A DNA stretch of 64,000 bases, from the NCBI RefSeq assembly GCF_030732845.1, contig NZ_JASHKA010000023.1:28356-92355 (forward strand), read 5' to 3'. Each line of letters opens with the position of its first letter. Position 1 is the first letter of the stretch. The position numbers and the translations under genes were made by a program. The notes beneath the pieces were generated by a model. That model searched no databases. It worked only from the letters and a program-made list of their open reading frames with translations, and was not told the origin of the DNA. Of this stretch, positions 8,697-17,624 are shown in pieces. The DNA comes from Roseibium sp. MMSF_3544. GTDB taxonomy: Bacteria; Pseudomonadota; Alphaproteobacteria; Rhizobiales; Stappiaceae.

Positions 8697-9200
8697 ATGC
8701 ATGCTGAAATGACAAAACGCGTGAATGCGTCGGCCGAAGACGTCTGGGCGGCCTTTAACGACTGGGGCGGCATCTGGCGCTTTCAGCCATGGGTCGTGCG
8801 CTCCCCGCTGCTGAGCGAGAATAACCACGGAGTAGGCGCCAAGCGCCGCTGTGAGTTCGTCGACAAGACGTCCATCGTCGAGACAATCACGAAAATCGAC
8901 GAAGGTCGCGCCATTCACATGTCGCTCAGCGAGACCCCCAAACCTATGAAGGGCGGGATGTCCGTCATCCGACTTAGCCCAAGTGGCAACATCACCAACG
9001 TCACCGTCGAAATGGACATAGAAATCGGCATGGGGCCCCTCGGCGCGATCATGGGAAATCTCATGATGAAGCCGATGATGAAAAAGCGCGTGTCGCTGAT
9101 GCTGGAAAGCCTCGAGCACCACCTCAAGACCGGCGGAAAGATCGACAGCAAAGGCGTCAAGCACAGCTCCCCGTCTGCGGCAGGTGTCGTGCCCGCATAA
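8697..9200 (+). CDS. SRPBCC family protein (cytoplasmic)
   Basis: 167 residues with no signal peptide. The whole length is one SRPBCC/polyketide cyclase-like domain: it opens with the family pattern (ASAEDVWAAFNDWGGIWRFQPWV), then GVGAKRRCEFVD and a methionine-rich C-terminal helix (MGNLMMKPMMKKRVSLML) that would line the ligand cavity. AAGGA precedes the ATG at 8697. It sits between the 39-residue peptide gene and a membrane-anchored SRPBCC gene, probably in one operon. Ligand or reaction unknown. With the other two SRPBCC genes the cluster encodes four such domains. Confidence 0.8.
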   Translation: MHAEMTKRVNASAEDVWAAFNDWGGIWRFQPWVVRSPLLSENNHGVGAKRRCEFVDKTSIVETITKIDEGRAIHMSLSETPKPMKGGMSVIRLSPSGNITNVTVEMDIEIGMGPLGAIMGNLMMKPMMKKRVSLMLESLEHHLKTGGKIDSKGVKHSSPSAAGVVPA

Positions 9201-9258
9201 AACATCAAAACGAAACAGGGCGTGGCCGGTCGTCGCGCCGCCTACGATGGAGAAAAAG

Positions 9259-9858
9259 ATGAAGAAGATACTCAAAATATTTGGCGGCCTCGTCGTGATC
9301 GCTATCGTTGGGGGATTTGGGTTTCTCAGTTTCAGCCCCACTCTGAGAAGCGACCCGGGTGTCGGCCTTTCGCCCGAAACTCATGTGTTTGGGGAGTTGG
9401 ATGTCCGCGATTTCACCGATAAACCGCTCGGCGCTGAGGTCAAGGTGTTCCTGCCGATGACACCGTCTGAAGCGATGGTGATCGTCGCTGCGTTCGAAGA
9501 CTACTCCGAGTGGGTATCCCCTCCACCGGAGAATGTTGTGATTGACAACTCAGCCAGGGAAACTGGGGACTTTGGTGTCGGTTCTCTTGTTTCTTACAAG
9601 GAAGGCGAAACAGACGAAATCGTGCATCTTGACCCAGAGGCTTCCATGATCGCGAGGCCGCTTTGGGCACCTGATGCTTTTGAAGGTCACCGGGGGGTCG
9701 TGATCGTCACCCCTGCCGAGGGCGGATCCATCATGCACATGCGGCGGTACTTTGAAACTACCAGCATGAAAGGCTGGATGATGTCGAGGATGATGCCGAT
9801 GTTCATGGAATCGAGCGCAGAAAATCTCGCGGAGATCTACGGCGGCGAGGTGTATTGA
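9259..9858 (+). CDS. Membrane-anchored or exported SRPBCC family protein
   Basis: 199 residues. The ATG at 9259 is preceded by GGAG at a suitable distance; an ATG at 9247 would add four residues. Residues 1-25 are a hydrophobic anchor or signal (KKILKIFGGLVVIAIVGGFG). The rest is an SRPBCC-like domain (EVKVFLPMTPSEAMVIVAAFEDYSEWVSPP), ending in a methionine-rich helix like that of its upstream neighbour, which suggests an old duplication. It is the last gene of the small operon. Proposed to act on the outer face of the inner membrane; the ligand is unknown. Confidence 0.75.
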   Translation: MKKILKIFGGLVVIAIVGGFGFLSFSPTLRSDPGVGLSPETHVFGELDVRDFTDKPLGAEVKVFLPMTPSEAMVIVAAFEDYSEWVSPPPENVVIDNSARETGDFGVGSLVSYKEGETDEIVHLDPEASMIARPLWAPDAFEGHRGVVIVTPAEGGSIMHMRRYFETTSMKGWMMSRMMPMFMESSAENLAEIYGGEVY

Positions 9859-10612
9859 ACGCCGGAGTTTCGGAGGGGGACGAGATCGTATCGCGCCGCG
9901 CAATCGATAGGCGGCGCGGTTTATCCAATCGCCAAAGTGATGCTTCTGTCGTTGTGTCCCCAATGGCGCGCTAGGGCGCGATGTCAGGCGATAGATTGAT
10001 GAGCAATCGTTGCACACAAAATCACTCAACCCACTGAAATCCTGCGCAAATCGCCATCACCCATCGCAAGACAGAAGCAGGAACCATCCTCGAATAACCG
10101 CTTCACAGCTGTTTTCAGACCTTGGTGCAGATTGCAGCATCCCGTAGTTTGGGCTCTAAACGGGCTTTCGCTGCGCGGTGTGTCAACGACCGCTTTGGGG
10201 CCGAAACCGGCCGCCAACTTGCGATGCGAGAATGTCCGCTTCAATGACTTTTCGGATGGAAACCGACCGTCCGCTTCCGGCCCCATTCCGGTCATTCGAA
10301 CAAATCGCAATGAAAGTTCGCTTGCCGCCCGAAGCGGTCATCGGCGTTTATCCAATTATGAGCAAACATCCTAGCGGGGCATCGGCCGCACGAAAGTGTC
10401 TTCCTCCTGTCCGGCAAGACCATGCCCCTGTCCGTACCTTGTCGCGACGAACACGTGATCAACCGCCCAGGACTTGTGCTATTAGCGTTGAAATAGTGGA
10501 CTACGGTGGGTGGCTATACACCTAAGCCCTTCCATTTCCGGTCAAATACCCGAATGACCGGTGCGCACCACACGCACCTACCCACGTTGGCCAACGTGTG
10601 GGGTGCCATTGG
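9859..10612. other. Intergenic region, no convincing gene
   Basis: About 750 bases with only short, unsupported frames. Between about 10140 and 10380 there are repeated-looking GC-rich words (for example GAATGTCCGCTTC, CCGAAGCGGTCAT) like those near 2480-2700, suggesting degenerate copies of a dispersed non-coding element. It marks a change from the GC-richer SRPBCC cluster to the AT-richer LRR segment. Confidence 0.4.
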
Positions 10613-10828
10613 CTACCGATCGCGCGTTTCTTGATACATTTCCAGAAGCTCATCTAAGCTGTGATAACTAATCTCTTTGTATGCAAATCCGGCGTCATCC
10701 GGCGACACTTGTGGCTTGGTGATGCCAGTAAGCAAACTCAGCTTCTCGTTCAGATCACTTATGGACCATGAGTGAGGATCACGCGCAGCGTTTTCTTCTT
10801 TTTCGAACTTTCGAAAAACGCTTTCCAA
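10613..10828 (-). pseudogene. Possible gene remnant, unknown family
   Basis: 71 residues from a TTG without a recognisable ribosome binding site. The composition looks protein-like (SISDLNEKLSLLTG, SYHSLDELLEMYQE), and the open frame continues 17 codons upstream of the TTG (reading EHNFWTKRGEIQSALL) before a stop, with no usable start codon. This suggests the 3' end of a longer gene whose 5' part is lost or frameshifted. No family recognised; it may also be chance. Confidence 0.3.
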
Positions 10829-11063
10829 GAGTGCTGACTGGATTTCACCCCTCTTCGTCCAGAAATTGTGCTCGACGGACTAAACTGCCGCTAACTAGGA
10901 TAATTCCGGTGTCCGATCTAACCCCTAAATCGTCCGCTGAGAGCTGTCGGCTCCGTTAGAAATCGAGCGGACTCGGCGCCTCGTTTCGCCCTCCAGTTGT
11001 TGCCATACTGGGATTAGCGTTGAAACGAGGGCAGCGATAAGTAAGACTAGCGGAGGCTAGTTA

Positions 11064-14000
11064 TTGCTAACAGTTGAACGCGCGACACTAATTGATCTTC
11101 CCACTATGTCCGATTCGCCCGAAATTGAAATTATTCGCATCGCGTCCCAGGAAACGCTTGAAGCCTATTTACGTGCTGGGGATGAGGTTGCAATCAGCCT
11201 GATTCTAGAAGGAGCGAAAAGCTACTTGTTGGATCACGGTTTTCGCCGCCTTGCATTGTTGTCGAGAGGGTTCTCGCCAGATTTTACGCCCCTCGTTTCG
11301 GACTTGAAGAAGGCCAAGAAGCTCATGCTGATGGGCTTGCATATTTCGGATTCCGAATTCGAATTTGTTTTAGAAGCAAGCAACTCGCTGCAGTCCCTAT
11401 CAGTCATTCGTGGTGGTCTGAATACCCGTCATGCGAACCTGATTGCAAAAAATCTGCCGAACCTCACCGAGCTCTGGCTCCAAGCAAACCTTGTAGGCGA
11501 CGCCGGGGCGAAGGCCATCGCAAAAGGGCTACCGAACCTAACCACTCTCTTTCTCTATGAAAACAATGTGGGTGACGACGGAGCGCAGGCCATCGCGGAG
11601 GGAATGCCGAACCTAACCTCGCTAGCTCTCGTTGGTAATAGAGTGGGCGATTCTGGCGCGCAGGCCATCGCGGAAGGGCTGCCTCACCTCGCCACCCTCA
11701 GTCTCGCCAAAGGAAGCGTGCGCAAGGCCGGGGCGCAGGCCATCGCGGAAGGGTTGCCGAACCTAACCGCGCTCAATCTCAGTGATAACAGCTTGGGCGA
11801 CGTTGGGGCGAAGGCCATCGCGGAAGGGCTGCCAAACCTCATCGCGCTCGATCTCGCTAAGAACAGATTGAGCGAGGCTGGGGCGCAAGCCATCTCGGAG
11901 CGGCTGCTGAACCTCGAATCGCTCAATCTCTACAGAAACAGTGTAGGCGATTCTGGCGCGCGGGCTATCGCAGAGCGATTGCCGAGCGTCACAACGCTCA
12001 ATCTCGCTGGCAACAATGTGGGCAACACCGGCACGAAGGCCATTGCGGAAGGACTGCCGAACCTATCCTCGCTCAATCTCTATGGTATCAGAGTGAGTCA
12101 CGTTGGGGCGCAGGCCATCGCGGAGGGGTTGCCGAACCTCACCACTCTCAATCTCAATGGTAGCGGCGTGGGCGACGACGGAGCGCTGGCCATAGCGAAG
12201 GGGCTGCCAAACCTCGCCAAACTCAATCTCCAAAGTAGCGGAGTCGGCGAGGTCGGGGCGAAGGCGATCGCGAAGGGGCTGCCAAACCTCGCCAAACTCA
12301 ATCTCCAAAGTAACGGAGTGGGCGACGTTGGGGCGAAGGCCATTGCGGAAGGGCTGCCAAACCTCGGCTCCCTCATTTTAAGCAATAACCGTGTGGGTGA
12401 CGCTGGGGCGCAGGCCATCGCGGAAGGGTTGCCGAACCTCACCGAGCTCTGGCTCCAAGAAAACCTTGTAGGCGACGCCGGGGCGAAGGCCATCGCAAAA
12501 GGGCTACCGAACCTAACCACTCTCTTTCTCTATGAAAACAATGTGGGTGACGACGGAGCGCAGGCCATCGCGGAAGGGCTTCCGAACCTCACTGCGCTCT
12601 TTCTCAACGGCAACAACGTGGGCGACGCCGGGGCGAAGGCCATTGCGGAGGGGCTACCGATCCTTGCTGGGCTCGATCTCAGTGGAAACAGCGTGGGTAG
12701 CGCCGGTGCAAAGGCCATTTTGGACAACTATCAGTTCCGGTTCCTTTCTTTACTCGATCTTTCAAAAAATCCGTGTACGGATCAACTTCTAACCAAGGCA
12801 ACATTCCAAAGCAGTGATGCAAAGGCGCTTCTCGCAGCGTGGACAGAATTCGTCGCGGCCGACGCTTCAGGGACTCTCGTGCCATTAAATGAGGCCAAAC
12901 TACTCGTGCTGGGGGACGAGGCGGTTGGTAAAACCTCGCTCGCGCGCTTCCTTTTGGAAGGCAAAGCAAGAGATCCTAACGAACGTAAGACGCCAAACGT
13001 TCGCCATTTTGAGCGCATCGAAACCAGAACTTGGCTTCCTGATGGGAGCGATATCCGATTGAATGTCTGGGACTTCGGTGGTCAGGAAATTATGCGCGGC
13101 ACACATCGATACTTCTTAACCGAACGCAGCTTGTATATTTTAGTTTTAGAAGACAGAAGGGAAGATGACGATTCAATCGACCCTTGGCTACGCATGATAC
13201 ATTCTTCAGCTGGCAATGTCCCAATACTGGTGGTCATAAACAAATGTGATGGTGGTAAAGCGGACCTACGCATCGACGAACCGCACTACCAACGAGAATA
13301 CCCTCAAATAATTGGGTTTTATCGAATTTCATGCAACGATGACAAATACAGTAAACAGCGGGCTGCAGCGCTGCGGGCAGTAATTGCAAATACGCTTGTT
13401 GTGCACGAGGCTTTCGAAGCAGCACGCACGCCCCAACCCTCCTCATGGCTCGCGGTAAAGGAAGCATTGACCGCGCGAGCGCGAGAGGAGTCGGTTTTGG
13501 AAGCGACGATATTCAATGCTATTTGTGTTGACCCGGAGGTTGTAGGTGACCGGCCGTTGGCAGGCGATGATGAACGCCGTTCACTGTTGCGGACTTTGCA
13601 TGCAATGGGCGTGGTAGTTGCACATGGACTGGGTCGCGACGCCCCTGCCGCGCTGAAAGGCATCACGCTCCTAGACCCAAACTGGTTGACCGACGCTATT
13701 TACGAAGTTTTGGACCGGATAAAGACTGAAGAGCTTGGCGGACGCTTCACGCGGGCGAGTATTGCCGAGTGGCTAAACCCAAAAGTGTATCCTATTGAGC
13801 ACCATGAATTCATAATATCCATGATGCTCGATGAAAAGATTGAACTTTGCTATCGCTTGCCAGATGAGAAGGAGACTTATCTCGCGCCTGAAGCGTTGCG
13901 CGTTAAATCCCCTGACTACAGCGCTTTCGAGCGGGACGCGCTGCGCTTTCGATATAGGTACAAAGACTTGCCACGCGCGCTGGTTCCAAGACTGATTGTG

Positions 14001-14798
14001 CGGTTGCACGACCGATTGCGCGACCCTGAGGACGCTTGGCTGACAGGTGCAAAGCTTAGGATAGACGATGCCGAAGCTGTGATCCGGGCCGATCGTGACG
14101 CCAAGCGGATTGACATCGCCATTCAGGGAGAACGTTGTCGCGAAGCACTAGCTGTACTGCGAGACGCGTTTTTGACCGTACACAAGGCGCTTGGTGACCT
14201 TGAAGCGACTGCCTGGGTACCTATGCCCGATAATCCCGAAATAGAGGAATCATATGACTTTTTGCTGCGCCTAGAACGAGAAGAAGAACCTGATTATCGG
14301 CATCGCCCAACCGATGCAGACCATTCCTACAAGATCAGTGAGCTTCTACACCATGTGGACTTAAGGCTCGTTCAACAGGGCGAAGCGGAGTTTCCTTCAA
14401 CGCCACAACTACAAAATGATGTCAACCGCTCGTTTGAGTTGCCCTCATTTCAGCAGATCTTTCCTTTTGTGCCGGCAATTTATGTACTTGGTGTACTCTT
14501 GTTGGATTCCGAAATGGGGTGGTCGGTGAGTATCGGCGCGGCCATAGTAGTATTTATGCTGGTAAGGTATGGGCTTCGGTTGCTGGATCCAGCCTATTTC
14601 TTTCGTCGCCTTTTCCAAATGTGGGCGCTGACGGGCGCCGCACTGCTTGGTGCGCGTGGTATCGCTATGGCCTTGGATCTTGGATGGTTCAGCGCAAATA
14701 TTGGAGACAGTGTAACCATTACGGCTGCCGTAATGTGGATAGTCGCTTTTATGATTTTAGGATTACTTGCTCACAACGAGACACATCGAAAACAATAA
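11064..14798 (+). CDS. LRR-Roc-COR GTPase with C-terminal membrane helices
   Basis: 1244 residues. Residues about 130-555 are some 17 leucine-rich repeats of 25 residues (pattern LxxLxLxxNxVGDxGAxAI followed by AxGLPN), a ribonuclease-inhibitor-like type. A Roc GTPase follows, with P-loop GDEAVGKTSL (about 616), switch DFGGQE (about 669) and base-recognition NKCD (about 725), then a COR dimerisation region to about 1050. The last 120 residues hold about four membrane helices (for example VSIGAAIVVFMLVRYGL and MWIVAFMILGLL). This is Roco architecture plus a membrane module. The TTG at 11064 has GGAGG seven bases upstream; the ATG at 11106 has none, so TTG is preferred. Bacterial Roco proteins mostly lack known roles. 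A sensor-switch-pore design, as in abortive-infection receptors, is my inference, supported by the neighbouring DUF4062-like gene. Confidence 0.9.
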   Translation: MLTVERATLIDLPTMSDSPEIEIIRIASQETLEAYLRAGDEVAISLILEGAKSYLLDHGFRRLALLSRGFSPDFTPLVSDLKKAKKLMLMGLHISDSEFEFVLEASNSLQSLSVIRGGLNTRHANLIAKNLPNLTELWLQANLVGDAGAKAIAKGLPNLTTLFLYENNVGDDGAQAIAEGMPNLTSLALVGNRVGDSGAQAIAEGLPHLATLSLAKGSVRKAGAQAIAEGLPNLTALNLSDNSLGDVGAKAIAEGLPNLIALDLAKNRLSEAGAQAISERLLNLESLNLYRNSVGDSGARAIAERLPSVTTLNLAGNNVGNTGTKAIAEGLPNLSSLNLYGIRVSHVGAQAIAEGLPNLTTLNLNGSGVGDDGALAIAKGLPNLAKLNLQSSGVGEVGAKAIAKGLPNLAKLNLQSNGVGDVGAKAIAEGLPNLGSLILSNNRVGDAGAQAIAEGLPNLTELWLQENLVGDAGAKAIAKGLPNLTTLFLYENNVGDDGAQAIAEGLPNLTALFLNGNNVGDAGAKAIAEGLPILAGLDLSGNSVGSAGAKAILDNYQFRFLSLLDLSKNPCTDQLLTKATFQSSDAKALLAAWTEFVAADASGTLVPLNEAKLLVLGDEAVGKTSLARFLLEGKARDPNERKTPNVRHFERIETRTWLPDGSDIRLNVWDFGGQEIMRGTHRYFLTERSLYILVLEDRREDDDSIDPWLRMIHSSAGNVPILVVINKCDGGKADLRIDEPHYQREYPQIIGFYRISCNDDKYSKQRAAALRAVIANTLVVHEAFEAARTPQPSSWLAVKEALTARAREESVLEATIFNAICVDPEVVGDRPLAGDDERRSLLRTLHAMGVVVAHGLGRDAPAALKGITLLDPNWLTDAIYEVLDRIKTEELGGRFTRASIAEWLNPKVYPIEHHEFIISMMLDEKIELCYRLPDEKETYLAPEALRVKSPDYSAFERDALRFRYRYKDLPRALVPRLIVRLHDRLRDPEDAWLTGAKLRIDDAEAVIRADRDAKRIDIAIQGERCREALAVLRDAFLTVHKALGDLEATAWVPMPDNPEIEESYDFLLRLEREEEPDYRHRPTDADHSYKISELLHHVDLRLVQQGEAEFPSTPQLQNDVNRSFELPSFQQIFPFVPAIYVLGVLLLDSEMGWSVSIGAAIVVFMLVRYGLRLLDPAYFFRRLFQMWALTGAALLGARGIAMALDLGWFSANIGDSVTITAAVMWIVAFMILGLLAHNETHRKQ
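11460..12730 (+). repeat. 75-bp coding repeats (LRR units) with a near-identical 140-bp duplicate
   Basis: The DNA for the leucine-rich repeats is a 75-base periodic array. Segments 11460-11599 and 12435-12574 match except for one base (C versus A in CAAGCAAA/CAAGAAAA), exactly 13 units (975 bases) apart. The adjacent units at about 12199-12273 and 12274-12348 are also nearly identical. Such identity, beyond what protein selection needs, points to recent unit shuffling by recombination or gene conversion. Confidence 0.85.
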
Positions 14799-15161
14799 GC
14801 TTTCTTCACGTAGGAAGAGTGCGCGAGTGCGGTTCAATTTTGAGCTGATCTAGAATAGGTTAAGGCAAGCTCTATGACCTATTGCGTTGAATAAGCTGAA
14901 TGCTTTCGACGTTCAAATAGCTAAGTCTTTCTAGTTCGTATCAAGTTGTTGCAAAAGCGATGCGCATAGCATGCACAGCTTTACGTCGTCACCCTAAAAC
15001 CCACCGCAAATACTTAACTTAGCAAGCGTTTTCGAGCAAAGAAATAGTCAGTTAGTTGAGCTGAGCATTGTGATTTTGGAGAACTAACTTTGCTCATTTG
15101 CAGTCTCAGGTAGTAAGCGTTGTGCTAGATTCTCTTCAAGCAAAAAGATTCGAGGTGGCAT
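14799..15161. other. Intergenic region between the two putative immune genes
   Basis: 363 AT-rich bases with no gene seen. It may carry the promoter of the downstream gene; no clear terminator follows the Roco gene, so readthrough cannot be excluded. Confidence 0.4.
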
Positions 15162-17624
15162 ATGCGTGAGAGTCTCAAGATAGTCCGCATCTTCATAGGT
15201 TCTCCCGGAGGACTGGACAAAGAGCGTAATGCTGCACATCATGTTGTAGGTGAAGTGAACCGAAACAACTCAGAGCATTGGGGCTGCCACTTCAAGCTGT
15301 ACGGTTGGGAAGATGCGATCCCAGGATACCAGCGCCCGCAGAGCAAGATTAATGAAGACCTCGATAGGTGCGATTATTTTATCGGGGTCATGTGGAACAA
15401 GTGGGGCTCACGGCCTTCTACCGACGCAAATGGTTATACATCGGGTTTTGAGGAGGAATACTGTCGCGCAATCGATCGAATCGAAAGCGGAAATATGAAG
15501 GATATGGCCCTATTCTTCAAAACCATAGATTCACCAGAAGGATTCCAGCCCGGTGAAGATATACAGAAGGTTTTAGACTTCCGACAGAGCTGCATTGAAG
15601 AAAAGAAAGTATTTTTTAAAGACTTTAACGACACTTCTGATTTCAAAGATGTTGTTCGAGATAAACTGATGGAGATTGGCTGGCGCGAAACATCCTTCAA
15701 ACCTTTCGAGAGCGTTGAAGACGATGGATCCGAAGCTCCACCTGAAGATGATTCAGATACCGAAACGACCGCGAGCTCTGCCTCACGTCTCATTGAAGAA
15801 AATGCTGGTTCTTTTTTGAGTGACGTTGCAAATCGGTCATATGGTTGGGATGCTGTATCTTCGCAAGAAGTTGCAAGATTTAGACTAATTTCCACTACAC
15901 TGCATAGGTCTGGAAATGACGAAATATATTTGGAAAATCATGATGCAAATCTAATTTTTAAACACTACCGAGACGAAAAACTATCAGATCGAGAGTATAA
16001 TGCTCTGGTGGAATGCGGTGTTATAGGGTTTACTCATCGGAATGTTCCTCTTTGGCGCTGGGTACAAAAATCTGGAGATTTGGAGAACCAGTTCTTTTAC
16101 CTAAGATTTTTGTCGCAAGTGGGGACTCAGGACGAACAGCAGCGTTCTATTCGCATTCTCAAGCTTTTAGGCCAACCGCTAATCGACCTTTCAGAGCTGA
16201 TCTCAAAGAGGAAAACACTACAAACGTGGCTCTCAAACGAGACTAAAGATCAAGTATTTGACGCTGCCGTATCTTTTTTGGCAACAAATGCCGTTCACGA
16301 GGATATTCCTCTGCTTGAAGAGATGTCCAATGATTGCGACCCGAAACGCAAGCAACAAATCGAGGGCGCAGTCGTAGCCATCCTCGCTCGAGGTAGCACT
16401 GACTCGGCGCTGAAGCGTCTTTGTCGCAATGAAGTAGACAAAGTCGAAAGTAGGGTTGCGGATGATCTCTTTAGCAGCCCACAGTCCTTACTGTCCGAAA
16501 CTTTGGTCTCTTGTCTATCGGCAAAACAAGACGAAATACGCCTTCGTGCGGCACGAGTTTTATTTGATCGAAGCGAAATTCCAAAAGAGGCTATTGATTC
16601 ACTCCTCACAGACAACATGCATGAAATTCGTCTGATCGCGGCCGAAACTCTTGCAAATCTCGACCAAGCGTTAACGGACGAAGTTTTAAAAAAGGCACTG
16701 ACAATAGAGCGTCGTGCGGTCGGTCTTGGTATTGCATTAGGTTCAGCAACACGCAAAGAAACAGACACTAAATTCTATGAGCGTTATCGAGTAAATCGTC
16801 TTTCCGAACTGAGCTTTACAGACTTGAAGAGTAAAGTTGAAAAAGCTGGTGTTTTTAACGAACAAGAACTAACGGTTCTTTACTCAAGATTTAGATCAAA
16901 AACACAATCAGACATCCGGAAAAATCTTGCCGATGGATTTAGATCTCAGTTCGAAACCGAATTGAAAAAACTGGCAGCCAATTCCGGGGTTGTTGGCACT
17001 GCTGCAATTGAGAACATTCGCAAACTGGGTCCTTTTCTGACAAATAAGCTTTCCAGCAGTGCTCTGTCTATCCTTTGCGAGCTTCGAAATCGGAAAGATC
17101 TGGATTTAGTAAGAAAAACAATAGACTCGTTCGAAATCGACGCCAGTGAAAGCATAACGCGTTACCTGGGACGTTTTGGCGAATGGCCGGACGTCGAACG
17201 CATCAAAAAGTTGGGCGATTATCCTTCGGAAGGAAGCCTTGTGAGTTTCAGATCAACCAAGCTTCCCCAACAAAAAGCATCTGCAATTTTGGCTTTGGGC
17301 AGACAAAGAGTTGCAGATACATTAGACTTAGAATTGGACTCGCAAATTAGAGATGCCCTTCTAAAGCTAATTCCAAACAAACTAATTGCCAGTTTGAGTG
17401 ACGATATAGTAATTCGAGAACTCGGGCGTAAGAATGACAGCGCCAGAGAGATATTCGCAATAAGATGCGTTCAATCTATACCAAAAAAGCGACTAACGTC
17501 GTTGCTTGATAACTACGTGGACGGTGAAAACCAACGTTATTATAATAGCGTTCATTGGTTGGATCTGGGCACATCTTTACCCAGTAGGTTAGCAAAATCA
17601 GTTGCTGAAAATTGGCTAAGGTGA
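15162..17624 (+). CDS. DUF4062-like N-terminal domain with helical-repeat (HEAT-like) body
   Basis: 820 residues. Residues 7-170 resemble DUF4062, a TIR-related domain found at the N-terminus of signalling NTPases: IFIGSPGGLDKERNAAHHVV, then CDYFIGVMWNKWGSR and YTSGFEEEYCRAI. An acidic linker (about 190-205, EDDSDTETTASS) separates it from a long alpha-helical part (about 210-820) with repeated helices such as IRLRAARVLFDRSEIPKEAI and MHEIRLIAAETLANL, typical of HEAT repeats. There is no P-loop, so it is not itself a STAND ATPase. The ATG at 15162 follows GAGGTG. Base composition is clearly AT-richer than the core genome, indicating transfer. It follows the Roco gene on the same strand and may work with it as an effector or adaptor. 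Function inferred only. Confidence 0.7.
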   Translation: MRESLKIVRIFIGSPGGLDKERNAAHHVVGEVNRNNSEHWGCHFKLYGWEDAIPGYQRPQSKINEDLDRCDYFIGVMWNKWGSRPSTDANGYTSGFEEEYCRAIDRIESGNMKDMALFFKTIDSPEGFQPGEDIQKVLDFRQSCIEEKKVFFKDFNDTSDFKDVVRDKLMEIGWRETSFKPFESVEDDGSEAPPEDDSDTETTASSASRLIEENAGSFLSDVANRSYGWDAVSSQEVARFRLISTTLHRSGNDEIYLENHDANLIFKHYRDEKLSDREYNALVECGVIGFTHRNVPLWRWVQKSGDLENQFFYLRFLSQVGTQDEQQRSIRILKLLGQPLIDLSELISKRKTLQTWLSNETKDQVFDAAVSFLATNAVHEDIPLLEEMSNDCDPKRKQQIEGAVVAILARGSTDSALKRLCRNEVDKVESRVADDLFSSPQSLLSETLVSCLSAKQDEIRLRAARVLFDRSEIPKEAIDSLLTDNMHEIRLIAAETLANLDQALTDEVLKKALTIERRAVGLGIALGSATRKETDTKFYERYRVNRLSELSFTDLKSKVEKAGVFNEQELTVLYSRFRSKTQSDIRKNLADGFRSQFETELKKLAANSGVVGTAAIENIRKLGPFLTNKLSSSALSILCELRNRKDLDLVRKTIDSFEIDASESITRYLGRFGEWPDVERIKKLGDYPSEGSLVSFRSTKLPQQKASAILALGRQRVADTLDLELDSQIRDALLKLIPNKLIASLSDDIVIRELGRKNDSAREIFAIRCVQSIPKKRLTSLLDNYVDGENQRYYNSVHWLDLGTSLPSRLAKSVAENWLR

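Noticed and set aside
11460..12730. Regular 75-base repeats suggesting a CRISPR or tandem non-coding array
   Set aside because: The period is 25 codons in one open frame and encodes leucine-rich repeats; there are no spacers of the CRISPR type and no cas gene.
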